40,416 nt of DNA. Source: a virus. Location of the stretch: positions 1-40,416 of the IMG/VR virus record IMGVR_UViG_3300042154_002606. One strand, 5' to 3'. Both the position numbers and the translations under genes were made by a program. How positions within the stretch are numbered: the stretch's first letter is position 1; the number at the start of each line of letters is the position of its first letter. Positions 22,476-30,022 of the stretch are shown here, piece by piece. The notes beneath the pieces are model-generated. The model made no database searches, was not told the origin of the DNA, and was given only the letters and a program-made list of their open reading frames with translations.

Positions 22476-23209
22476 TGGCAGATACTCTATATCCATATCA
22501 AAAGATAGTAGGGGTAAATATTGCCCCTTATGAACAGAAATACCCTACATGGGGGGTATTTGTCACGCAGATAGAATATGAAGGAGATGCTCCTTATTTG
22601 GGCTTCTTTGATGAAACAAATACTGTAATATATGAAGCATTAGGAACGGCAACAGGTACTGGCTATAAATGGAGTTTTGACTTATCAATTTATACTAACT
22701 TATACAATAAGTGCCTACACGCTTATATTTATACTAACCAACAAAACATTGCAACTCCTTTCGAGATTGATATATTAGCAGAAAGTGAAATATTATATGT
22801 TAGTTCTAAATACAATGATGAAGTGGTACAAATCGAGTATGTTAACAATGAAATATTTGACACAGTCGATTATACCAATTATACAAACTATGCTTATGTG
22901 AGCACTCAATTTGGGCATGAATATAATTTTGAAGAAACAAGTACAACGTATGAAAAGTCAAATGGTTCTATATTAAAACTAAGCTCTACACTTAAAGATA
23001 ATAGGCAGTTCTTGACAGATTATATACCAAGATTTGAGCATGAAAAATTGAACCTTGCATTTATGCACGATTCAGTAATTATCAACGGTGAATCATTTGT
23101 CAAGAAGTCCGAATATACTATTAATCCAATAGAAAGATATTCGCTTTCTCAAGGTAGCACAATATTAAGTACATCAAATTACAACTTTGTAAATTCGAAC
23201 TGTTTATAA
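22475..23209 (+). CDS. Putative tail/baseplate protein
   Basis: A 244-residue, tyrosine- and asparagine-rich beta protein (many Y-x-N and T-N-Y stretches, for example YTNYTNYAYVSTQFGHEYNF). It starts in a TAATG overlap with the preceding gene, so the two are probably co-translated. No domain is recognised. Aromatic-rich surfaces would suit carbohydrate binding at the tail tip, which is an inference from composition and position only. Confidence 0.55.
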   Translation: MADTLYPYQKIVGVNIAPYEQKYPTWGVFVTQIEYEGDAPYLGFFDETNTVIYEALGTATGTGYKWSFDLSIYTNLYNKCLHAYIYTNQQNIATPFEIDILAESEILYVSSKYNDEVVQIEYVNNEIFDTVDYTNYTNYAYVSTQFGHEYNFEETSTTYEKSNGSILKLSSTLKDNRQFLTDYIPRFEHEKLNLAFMHDSVIINGESFVKKSEYTINPIERYSLSQGSTILSTSNYNFVNSNCL

Positions 23210-23231
23210 ACACTTAAAAAAATAATTAATT

Positions 23232-23756
23232 ATGAGTATTTACACCGATTGCCAAGCAATACCTGACTATGTAGCAGATGATTGCGGAAATATTGAAAAT
23301 GGAAGGGTTAGACACCTTATTCTAAAAAAGAAAACAGCAACCATCACTGACCCTTCAAACGATTCAGAATGGACTGCTTTAATTGCTTCAGGTGATGCAC
23401 TTGTTATTAAGAATGTAAGAGGTTCTTATGATGGAGGTGTAGTTGTTGAATCAACTGGATTTGGTGACAATAGCGCACAGCTAACAGGTAGAAATCATGT
23501 ATTGACTTACATGGATTACACTGTTAAAAACAACGTTTCTTTTTATAATGAATTTGCAATGGCAAGTAATAATTATAATGTTTATTTTGCGACTGAATCA
23601 TTAATTTGGGGGCAAACTAAAGGGATTCAATTAGCTTCTACTTTGCCAATTACTGACAACTTACAAGAGGGTATCAACTTCAATGTAACTGTTAAGTGGG
23701 CAGAAATGGAAATGCCTACACCTTATACAAGTCCATCAACTTTGTTTATTGTCTAA
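23232..23756 (+). CDS. Candidate major tail (tube) protein
   Basis: A 174-residue beta-rich protein with its own intergenic spacer, starting MSIYTDCQAIPDYVADDCGN. Size, predicted beta content and the loss of translational coupling would suit a highly expressed tube subunit, and no other gene in the tail module is a better candidate. The evidence is weak: no tail-tube family motif is visible. It could be another minor tail protein. It is followed by the glycosyltransferase gene after 24 bases. Confidence 0.4.
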   Translation: MSIYTDCQAIPDYVADDCGNIENGRVRHLILKKKTATITDPSNDSEWTALIASGDALVIKNVRGSYDGGVVVESTGFGDNSAQLTGRNHVLTYMDYTVKNNVSFYNEFAMASNNYNVYFATESLIWGQTKGIQLASTLPITDNLQEGINFNVTVKWAEMEMPTPYTSPSTLFIV

Positions 23757-23780
23757 TTTTCCTTAAAAACTAACAATTAA

Positions 23781-24701
23781 ATGGAAAATAAAGGAATTAT
23801 TATAGTGGCTTTAGGTCATGATAATTACCGAAGAATGGCGTTTAATCTTGCAATGAGCATTAGGGTTTCAAATCCTGATGCTCAAATTGCATTAGTAAGC
23901 AACGCAGGGGTAAAAGATAAATTTAATATCTTTGAAAAACAATATTTTAGTCATTTTATTGAAGTAGATGAAAAAGACTATACTATAAATGGCAAGCGTG
24001 AAATACCTCTAGCAAAAACAATGATATACGAATTAAGTCCATTTGATGAAACTGTATATATTGACAGCGATTCAATTTGGATTAAGAACAAAAAAGTAAG
24101 CGATTTATTTAATGCTTACAAAGATGTGAATTTCGGGTTTACTTTATATCATCCAAACGCACACTACCCAGTTGATAGTGATAATAGCAATTTTTGGTTT
24201 AAAGAGGGTGAAACAGTAAGGGATTTGCGTAAGTATTTTAAGTTAAAAAAAGAAGCTTACTACTATCATTTACAAAGTTCATTTCTTTACTTTAAGAAAT
24301 CAAAACAAGCTGAAACGATATTTACAAAAGCAAAAGACTTATTTATTAAACGTGATTTTGAATTTAGGGATTGGGCTGATAGTATGCCCGATGAATTAGC
24401 TTTTAGTTTAAGCTTATTAAATTTGGATTTTAAGATTGATAATCCATACAAAGACATATTTTTTTATCCTATGTCTGAGATAGTTGACAACGGAATAAAA
24501 AGAGGTGTAAAACCTACCGAAAGGTCATTAATTGAAAAAAATTATTTTTTTATTAGCATGGCAGGACATATAATGTCCAAAGGATTAAAAGACTTGTATA
24601 ATGATCATGTTAAATGGAATTATGCACAACATCAAAACGTAAAGAATCCATTTTTATGGATTGACAAAAGAGATTATCTTAAAGAACGTGTAAAATATTA
24701 A
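23781..24701 (+). CDS. Glycosyltransferase-like protein (GT-A fold)
   Basis: A 306-residue protein with a nucleotide-sugar transferase outline. An N-terminal Rossmann-like start (KGIIIVALGHDNYRRMAFNLAMSI) is followed by a VYIDSDSIW segment (about 92-100) carrying the DxD metal site, then HLQSSFLYFKK and later acidic segments, as in GT8-like enzymes. It probably transfers a sugar, either to virion proteins or to host or phage surface glycans. It sits between the tail module and the portal gene, 2 bases before the portal start, so virion glycosylation is an attractive guess. The acceptor cannot be told from sequence. Confidence 0.7.
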   Translation: MENKGIIIVALGHDNYRRMAFNLAMSIRVSNPDAQIALVSNAGVKDKFNIFEKQYFSHFIEVDEKDYTINGKREIPLAKTMIYELSPFDETVYIDSDSIWIKNKKVSDLFNAYKDVNFGFTLYHPNAHYPVDSDNSNFWFKEGETVRDLRKYFKLKKEAYYYHLQSSFLYFKKSKQAETIFTKAKDLFIKRDFEFRDWADSMPDELAFSLSLLNLDFKIDNPYKDIFFYPMSEIVDNGIKRGVKPTERSLIEKNYFFISMAGHIMSKGLKDLYNDHVKWNYAQHQNVKNPFLWIDKRDYLKERVKY

Positions 24702-24703
24702 TC

Positions 24704-26461
24704 ATGGAAGTTGGAACAAAATCCTTTATTGAAAAGTACATTGAAAAAGACCACGACAAAGAATTAAAAGACATTAAGGTTAATGAATTTAGAAGCCTTA
24801 AAAGACATTCAGATGGGAAAGTAGATGATGCTTTAGATATGATGGTTACCTACCAACCTTCAGAGCCTGAATGGGCAATTAAGTATAAAAAAGACAATTA
24901 CAGAGCAATCACAAAAGCTCCATTTAAAAAAGTTCAAAACTCAATTGCAAAGATTCAAAAAGCAAGGGATTTAATAATTACACCAAGCGAAAAAAACAGT
25001 CCTAAAATAAAGGAATCAGAAACGCTTTATACTTATCTTTTCGAAAAGTTTCCTAAGTATAATAATTTACTTCAATGGTTCTTTAATTATCAGATTAAGA
25101 ACTATTTAACCGATGCAAATGGTTTAGTTGTTATTGCTCCTAAGTATGTCTTAGATGATGATTATATTGAAGAATATAAAGACAAACCTACTAATGAGTT
25201 CATACAACCAATCCCTTATAGTTTTTCAATTACTAAAGTAAAGTACTTTGGTGATGACTTGTTAATTATTGAGCAAGATAAGCATGAATGGTTAGTTGTT
25301 GATACGGTTAATTATTACCTATTAAAGCGTGACCACGTAAAAGAAAAATATACAACGACATTATTATATTCTCACAATTTAGGGTACGTTCCTGTTATCG
25401 AAAACGGGGGTGTACTAACAAGTGAGGACGATGACATTTATTATGAATCTTGGGTAGCTGGAATTATACCTGACTTTGACCAAGCTTTATTAGAAAACAT
25501 TGATAAGAACGTTACTATTAAACAACATTTATATCCTGAAAGAGTAGAGTTCACTCAAAACGAATGTACTACTTGTAACGGTACAGGTTCAATAAGTAGA
25601 ACTAATAGTTTTGGTAGAAATACAACAAGCTCATGCCTTTCGTGTGGTGGTGGTGGTTTTAGCAGTGGTTCGCCTTTTGGTATTACTAAAGTAAGACCTG
25701 CAATGGGTGGAGAGGATACTGCGATTCCTGCATGGGCACCAGTTAAGTATGTTGAAAAAGACTTAAAGCCTGTTGAATTTCTAACTAAAGACATTGACAA
25801 TTTAATTAAAAAAGGGTTAGGCGCTGTAAATATGGAGTTCTTAGCAGAAAGTCCAACGGATCAAAGTGGAGTTTCAAAAGCATACGATTACGACCAAACA
25901 CATAACTTTCTTTCAAATATTTCAAGTGATGTATTTGGCAGATTGTTGCCTTTTATTATTGATACTACTAATAGACTAAGGTACAGTGAGCTGTTAGAGT
26001 TTAATGATATATTATTAAGGGAACAACTACCAAGCATTAATATACCTAACGATTTCGACATTATAACGGCTTCGGTAATTGAAGAACAAATTGGTAAAGC
26101 TACTCAAAACAATGTTAGTAGTTCAATAGTTGAATCAATGGAAATGGACTATATCGCAAAAAAATACGAAGGTAGTCCTAAAGAATTAGCATACCAACAA
26201 AATATTATCTTGTTAGATGCTTTAAGGGGAATGACAAGTGATGATATTATGACAATGAACGCATTAACTCCATTTAATCCTTTGACATTAATAACACATT
26301 TATTTATTAATAGTTTTGTTGAACGTGCTTTCATTGAGAATAAAGACTTTGCAAGCTTTGATTTAAGCCGTAAAAAGGATATAATCAATAAGTATGCGCA
26401 AGAGTATAAAGATAGTAATAAGGTAGTCACGCAACCAACAAATCCATTAAATGCCATCTAA
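24704..26461 (+). CDS. Portal protein with embedded zinc-finger insert
   Basis: A 585-residue portal candidate. It is followed at once by the MuF-type gene, the usual portal-MuF pairing, and its second half (KYVEKDLKPVEFLTKDIDNLIK, then long helices) fits the portal stem and wing. Residues about 287-317 form a DnaJ-like zinc motif: CTTCNGTG, a Ser/Asn-rich loop, then CLSCGGGG. This is an unusual insert that may be a metal-stabilised loop or a docking site. The dodecameric portal forms the DNA channel and binds terminase, then connector proteins. Assignment is by position and architecture rather than a clear family motif. Confidence 0.75.
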   Translation: MEVGTKSFIEKYIEKDHDKELKDIKVNEFRSLKRHSDGKVDDALDMMVTYQPSEPEWAIKYKKDNYRAITKAPFKKVQNSIAKIQKARDLIITPSEKNSPKIKESETLYTYLFEKFPKYNNLLQWFFNYQIKNYLTDANGLVVIAPKYVLDDDYIEEYKDKPTNEFIQPIPYSFSITKVKYFGDDLLIIEQDKHEWLVVDTVNYYLLKRDHVKEKYTTTLLYSHNLGYVPVIENGGVLTSEDDDIYYESWVAGIIPDFDQALLENIDKNVTIKQHLYPERVEFTQNECTTCNGTGSISRTNSFGRNTTSSCLSCGGGGFSSGSPFGITKVRPAMGGEDTAIPAWAPVKYVEKDLKPVEFLTKDIDNLIKKGLGAVNMEFLAESPTDQSGVSKAYDYDQTHNFLSNISSDVFGRLLPFIIDTTNRLRYSELLEFNDILLREQLPSINIPNDFDIITASVIEEQIGKATQNNVSSSIVESMEMDYIAKKYEGSPKELAYQQNIILLDALRGMTSDDIMTMNALTPFNPLTLITHLFINSFVERAFIENKDFASFDLSRKKDIINKYAQEYKDSNKVVTQPTNPLNAI

Positions 26462-27809
26462 TCAAGACGAATTAATAAGTCAGATTTTCGACAGTATGCA
26501 AAACTCAATTGATGAATTAGAGAAATCTATACCATCAATTGAGAAAGCTATGTTTAACGAATTGACTATTGAAATGTCAAAACTTGAAACTGTTAACGGA
26601 AACATTAAAACAAGCGTAAACAACCTTAAACAAATTCAAAAAGTTAAGAATAAATTAAACACTATTATTTTAAGTGATGACTATAAGCAAGATGTTAATA
26701 CTTATTTAAGTAGTTTTGAACAAACAAAAGGACTTTTAGATGACTATTTCAGTACTATTGTTTCAGATTTTAACGGTAAAGGTGAACTATTTAAAGCAAT
26801 ATTAAACAATTCGGTAAATATTACAACTGAATCTTTATTAGGTGCTGGCGTATCAAATGACATTATAAATCCTATTAGTGACTATCTTAGTAAGTCTGTT
26901 ACAAGTGGTTCAAATTTAACTGAGTTAATACAAGATTTAAAAGTTAAGATAATTGGTGATAAAGAAAATTTAGGATATTTATTAAAGAATGTAAAGCAGA
27001 TTGCTACTGATTCATTGAATCAATATTCAGCGAACTATATAAAGACCGTAAGCGATGATTTAGGTTTAAAATGGTATAAGTACCAAGGTGGAAGAAAAAC
27101 AAGCTCTAGGTGCTTTTGTTTGGAACGTGTAGACAAATATTTTCACGTTACAGAGGTTGAATATTGGGGAGAAACACCTTCATTATGGAATACTTGTAAA
27201 ACGAAGTTACATAAAGGCGGTGGCATGATTGCAGGAACTAATAAGACTACTATATTCACTTACAGGGGTGGATGGCAATGTAACCATCAAATTATACCTG
27301 TAAGTGAAAAGATAGTGCCTAAGAAAGATTTAGATAGGGTTAGTATAAATAAAAAAGTAAAAGAAGAAAAAGTAAATATTGGTAAATCTGTTATTATTGT
27401 AGATAAATTAAAAAAATACGAACAACTTACAAATAATGCAATTAAAGAATTAGGAATAATTGGAGATATAAGTTTATCAGAAACTAAGCAATCATTTTCT
27501 TATACAGTTCAGAATATTTCTAATTATGACAATGGGGGGAATCCTTTTAAAAATGAAATTAGAATAAATACTAATTCTAAAGATATTTTAAAAGATATAA
27601 GACATGAATTAAGACATATTAGTCAAGGACAAAAAAGTAGATATTACCTAAAAAAAGATGAAAAAGGTGTAAGATTCCATTATTGGGATGATAAAAAAAT
27701 TATTAGTAGTGATGATTTTAGAAAAATAAATAATAACCTTAATAAAGGTAATAATTTTCAAAAATATCAATCATTACCATGGGAAAAAGATGCAAGAAGT
27801 TTTGAATAA
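26451..27809 (+). CDS. MuF-like head protein with C-terminal HExxH metalloprotease domain
   Basis: A 452-residue two-part protein overlapping the portal gene by 11 bases. Residues 1-285 are helical and end in a MuF-type region with Cys/His landmarks (RKTSSRCFCLERVD, WNTCKTK, GGWQCNHQIIP). Residues about 300-452 are a separate domain with a zincin motif HELRHISQ (385-392) and a later SLPWEKDARSFE whose Glu could be the third zinc ligand, as in other small zincins. MuF proteins with C-terminal enzymes are known as polymorphic toxin-like proteins ejected with phage DNA. The protease may cut a host or capsid protein. The extra domain is flanked by a 22-bp direct repeat, suggesting acquisition. 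Confidence 0.75.
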   Translation: MPSNQDELISQIFDSMQNSIDELEKSIPSIEKAMFNELTIEMSKLETVNGNIKTSVNNLKQIQKVKNKLNTIILSDDYKQDVNTYLSSFEQTKGLLDDYFSTIVSDFNGKGELFKAILNNSVNITTESLLGAGVSNDIINPISDYLSKSVTSGSNLTELIQDLKVKIIGDKENLGYLLKNVKQIATDSLNQYSANYIKTVSDDLGLKWYKYQGGRKTSSRCFCLERVDKYFHVTEVEYWGETPSLWNTCKTKLHKGGGMIAGTNKTTIFTYRGGWQCNHQIIPVSEKIVPKKDLDRVSINKKVKEEKVNIGKSVIIVDKLKKYEQLTNNAIKELGIIGDISLSETKQSFSYTVQNISNYDNGGNPFKNEIRINTNSKDILKDIRHELRHISQGQKSRYYLKKDEKGVRFHYWDDKKIISSDDFRKINNNLNKGNNFQKYQSLPWEKDARSFE

Positions 27810-27852
27810 TAAAAGGCTACTTAATTATAAGCCTAAGAAAGATTTAGATAGG
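27317..27852. repeat. 22-bp direct repeat bracketing the zincin domain
   Basis: An identical 22-base sequence starting GCCTAAGAAAGATTT occurs at 27317-27338, within the MuF gene and encoding PKKDLDR, and again at 27831-27852, just past its stop. The downstream copy, read as KPKKDLDRFN then stop, looks like the original C-terminus of the MuF protein. The 514-base spacing spans the protease domain almost exactly, as expected of an inserted cassette. Confidence 0.8.
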
Positions 27853-27853
27853 T

Positions 27854-28069
27854 TTAATTAAATGATTCTTCTATAATTTCATTAAGTGTTTGAATTGAGT
27901 ATTTAAAATCTCCAATTGAAATATATTTTACATCATTACATATTTCATCGTCAGCACCATACTCACACATTTTTTTAATTGATATGTTATACTTTAATAT
28001 TAGATTTTTTAATTCATCTTTAAATAAATTTATTTTATCAACATTTTTATAAAAATCAGATTCGCTCAT
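27854..28069 (-). CDS. Small acidic protein, possible partner of the MuF-zincin
   Basis: A 71-residue acidic, helical protein starting MSESDFYKNVDKINLFKDEL. It converges on the MuF-zincin gene, and its stop falls 2 bases from the downstream copy of the direct repeat. Small acidic genes next to polymorphic toxin domains are often immunity proteins, so a protective role is a reasonable guess; nothing in the sequence proves it. It is the last gene of the reversed cassette. It has two Cys and no membrane segment. Confidence 0.6.
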   Translation of the reverse strand: MSESDFYKNVDKINLFKDELKNLILKYNISIKKMCEYGADDEICNDVKYISIGDFKYSIQTLNEIIEESFN

Positions 28070-28086
28070 ATTTTTTGGATTATTTA

Positions 28087-28170
28087 TTAAGGTTTAATTA
28101 GTTTTAATATTGTATCTTTTAAGAACTTATTTTCATGGATTAATATTTCATGTGACATTAATTCTATCAT
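28087..28170 (-). CDS. Possible 27-residue peptide
   Basis: A short frame starting MIELMSHEILIHENKFLKD and ending in KLIKP. It lies between the FkbM-like gene and the 71-residue gene, in the direction of both. The amphipathic helix and spacing (11 bases after the FkbM stop) are plausible, but there is no overlap or motif to support it. The remaining bases of the 28070-28180 gap hold nothing else I can identify. Confidence 0.3.
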   Translation of the reverse strand: MIELMSHEILIHENKFLKDTILKLIKP

Positions 28171-28180
28171 ACTTTTGTAG

Positions 28181-28816
28181 TTAAATCGTATAAACGTAGT
28201 TTAGATTGTCTTCTTTAATTATTGTTTCAAGATTGTATCCAAATTGCTTTAAGTAATCCAATACTTCAATATGTTCCTCATTTGTATGGTGTTCAGCAAT
28301 AATGCAAGGTAAATGTTTACTTATTGTTTCAAAAGCCCCTTTCAAAGCTTGCAACTCGTGACCTTCAATATCAATTTTAATCAATCCGACTTTTTGAGAA
28401 AAAAGAATTGAATCAATAGTAATATTTTTACACGATTGCCCTGTGTCGCTTAATCCTGTATAACCTAAGTTATCTTTACCCCAAAACGAAGTTATAAAGT
28501 TTTCAGTTTCTAAATTATCGGTAACAAATAAATTTATTGGAGATTTTACATTAGCTTTTAAAACCGTATAGTTCGCTTCTAATGGCTCAAATGAATATAT
28601 GGTGCAATCAGTTGAATAGTGCTCTATTGCGTGGCTATGATTGCCAATATTGGCGCCTATGTCAAGAATGTTGCAGTCTTTAAGATTCATATTCTTAATA
28701 TAGTCTATTGTCTTAGGCTCATAGTACCAACCTGTTTGTTCAATTACATCACTTATATACTCGCCTTTGTCGTGAGTGTAAATAAACGTGCCATCTTTAA
28801 GTATTTGTTTTCTCAT
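28181..28816 (-). CDS. FkbM-family methyltransferase
   Basis: A 211-residue SAM-dependent methyltransferase of the FkbM type. AdoMet-binding motif NILDIGANIGNHSHAIE, then YSFEPLEANYTVLKANV, and the family-typical GLIKIDIEGHELQALKGA near the C-terminal third. FkbM enzymes methylate hydroxyls, often on sugars or lipids. I choose ATG 28816, one base past the stop of the upstream membrane protein gene, over an upstream GTG (28843). In a phage moron island with a superinfection-immunity gene it may alter a surface glycan used as receptor, an inference from context. Confidence 0.85.
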   Translation of the reverse strand: MRKQILKDGTFIYTHDKGEYISDVIEQTGWYYEPKTIDYIKNMNLKDCNILDIGANIGNHSHAIEHYSTDCTIYSFEPLEANYTVLKANVKSPINLFVTDNLETENFITSFWGKDNLGYTGLSDTGQSCKNITIDSILFSQKVGLIKIDIEGHELQALKGAFETISKHLPCIIAEHHTNEEHIEVLDYLKQFGYNLETIIKEDNLNYVYTI

Positions 28817-28817
28817 G

Positions 28818-29018
28818 TTATCTATATCTTTTAGGTAATTCACTATTAAAAACCGTTTTACTTAAAGTGTTTCTTAAAAATAAGTAAGCAAAACAAAAAA
28901 TTCCAATTAATAAATAAGAACTAAAGTATATTTTATATTCTATAAACAACACCAATAACAGTATAGTTATAAGAAATGAAAATGTTAGCGAGATAAACTC
29001 ATAAAGATAATCAATCAT
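28818..29018 (-). CDS. Two-pass membrane protein in the moron island
   Basis: A 66-residue protein starting MIDYLYEFISLTFSFLITIL with two hydrophobic segments (about 7-27 and 33-51) and a basic tail (SELPKRYR). An in-frame GTG at 29036 would overlap the stop of the immunity gene, but the ATG is the simpler start. It lies between the superinfection-immunity gene and the FkbM gene. It may work with either, for example as a membrane partner of the immunity protein. No family recognised. Confidence 0.6.
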   Translation of the reverse strand: MIDYLYEFISLTFSFLITILLLVLFIEYKIYFSSYLLIGIFCFAYLFLRNTLSKTVFNSELPKRYR

Positions 29019-29032
29019 GATTTTTATTATTA

Positions 29033-29194
29033 TCACACCTTTGGTTCATTTAACGCCCACAATAAACTAACTACCCAACCGATACCAGTCCACCCGAAAA
29101 AGATATTTAACACGACAATTTGATTAAATTGAGGTTTACCATGCGCCACCATTGATGGCACAAAGTACAAGAATATTAATAGTAAATAGAACAT
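29033..29194 (-). CDS. Superinfection immunity protein (T4 Imm-like family)
   Basis: A 53-residue membrane protein too short for default gene calls. It has an N-terminal hydrophobic helix (MFYLLLIFLYFVPSMVAHGK) and a second segment containing VLNIFFGWTGIGWVVSLLWA. The LN-x(3)-GWTxxGWxxxLxWA pattern is the hallmark of the superinfection immunity family (PF14373) that includes the T4-type Imm protein, which blocks DNA injection by related phages at the inner membrane. It starts 3 bases after the O-methyltransferase-like gene ends. It makes the reversed cassette look like a phage-exclusion island. Confidence 0.85.
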   Translation of the reverse strand: MFYLLLIFLYFVPSMVAHGKPQFNQIVVLNIFFGWTGIGWVVSLLWALNEPKV

Positions 29195-29196
29195 AA

Positions 29197-29718
29197 TTAC
29201 GGATATAAGCATTTAATAATAGTCAAACCACTTGGTGTACGGTCGCCCTCTTCGGGAGTTTCTAAAGTCAAGATTTCAAATCCTTTATTAGATTTCAACT
29301 CTTTAACAAATTGAGCAACGCCAGGAAATAAAATTGAATCATGCAAGACAATCAATCCATTTTGTTTAATAGCATTCTCGCAAATTTTGAACTCTTTGCT
29401 CAAATGCGCATACTCATGAACAGAATCAATAAAGATTAAGTCTACGCTTCTATTAGGCAATTCATGCAATAACTCCAAACTATTACCTATTAAAGAAGTG
29501 TGCTTTTTAAGGGCCTTCTTAAATTCGGGGGTATAATTATCCTCTGTAATGTCTAAAGCGGTGTAAGTACCATCTTTAGGCAGTGCATTAATCATTGCTA
29601 AGCCTGTTTGACCTTGGAACACTCCAACCTCAACAACGTTTGTACAAGATTTAATTCTAATCAATTCCGCAATTAAACTACTAACTGCATACTCACTATT
29701 CCATGGATGTTTATTCAT
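29197..29718 (-). CDS. Class I SAM methyltransferase (Methyltransf_24-like)
   Basis: A 173-residue SAM-dependent methyltransferase. Motif I VVEVGVFQGQTGLAM (about 28-42), acidic motif II TALDITEDNY, LIGNSLELL, then SVDLIFIDSVHEYAHLSKE (metal/acidic motif IV) and GLIVLHDSI. The pattern matches small O-methyltransferases, often found in glycan or surface-polymer loci. It overlaps the 75-residue upstream gene by 8 bases. Together with the FkbM enzyme it suggests modification of small molecules or glycans rather than DNA. Confidence 0.85.
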   Translation of the reverse strand: MNKHPWNSEYAVSSLIAELIRIKSCTNVVEVGVFQGQTGLAMINALPKDGTYTALDITEDNYTPEFKKALKKHTSLIGNSLELLHELPNRSVDLIFIDSVHEYAHLSKEFKICENAIKQNGLIVLHDSILFPGVAQFVKELKSNKGFEILTLETPEEGDRTPSGLTIIKCLYP

Positions 29719-29938
29719 ATCTTTTTAATTTAGCAATTTCTTTTCTAAGTTCAATATTATCTTTAATCACCTGCCAAACTGTTTTACCAGTAAGTTCTTC
29801 ACAAAGTTTATGCTCATTTATCATGCGTTTAATATTTTTACTGCGCTGATAACAAAGCCCTTTGTTTTTTTCATCTAACCAATTTAAGGCAGGTGTTGTT
29901 ATATATGCCACTACCCTATTATTTTTAAATTCATCCAT
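29711..29938 (-). CDS. First gene of the reversed cassette, unknown
   Basis: A 75-residue basic protein (MDEFKNNRVVAYITTPALNW, then Lys/Arg-rich helices) with an IELRKEIAKLK coiled-coil end. It has no catalytic motif and no membrane segment. The RSKNIKRMINEHK stretch resembles a DNA-binding helix. It is the first gene of the reversed cassette, but no convincing promoter is visible. A weak TAAATTG lies about 20-30 bases upstream, in the 85-base stretch facing the scaffold gene. Confidence 0.6.
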   Translation of the reverse strand: MDEFKNNRVVAYITTPALNWLDEKNKGLCYQRSKNIKRMINEHKLCEELTGKTVWQVIKDNIELRKEIAKLKRYE

Positions 29939-30022
29939 AATTTTACAATGTGTGCCAATTTAATAATTTTTTTTTACTTATACTATAAATTGCAAAAAAA
30001 AACTAAACAAAATCTAGTCCTT

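Noticed and set aside
29948-30022. N-terminal extension of the scaffold gene
   Set aside because: The added part is hydrophobic and Lys-rich, unlike scaffold proteins, and lies in the intergenic control region. ATG 30023 is preferred.
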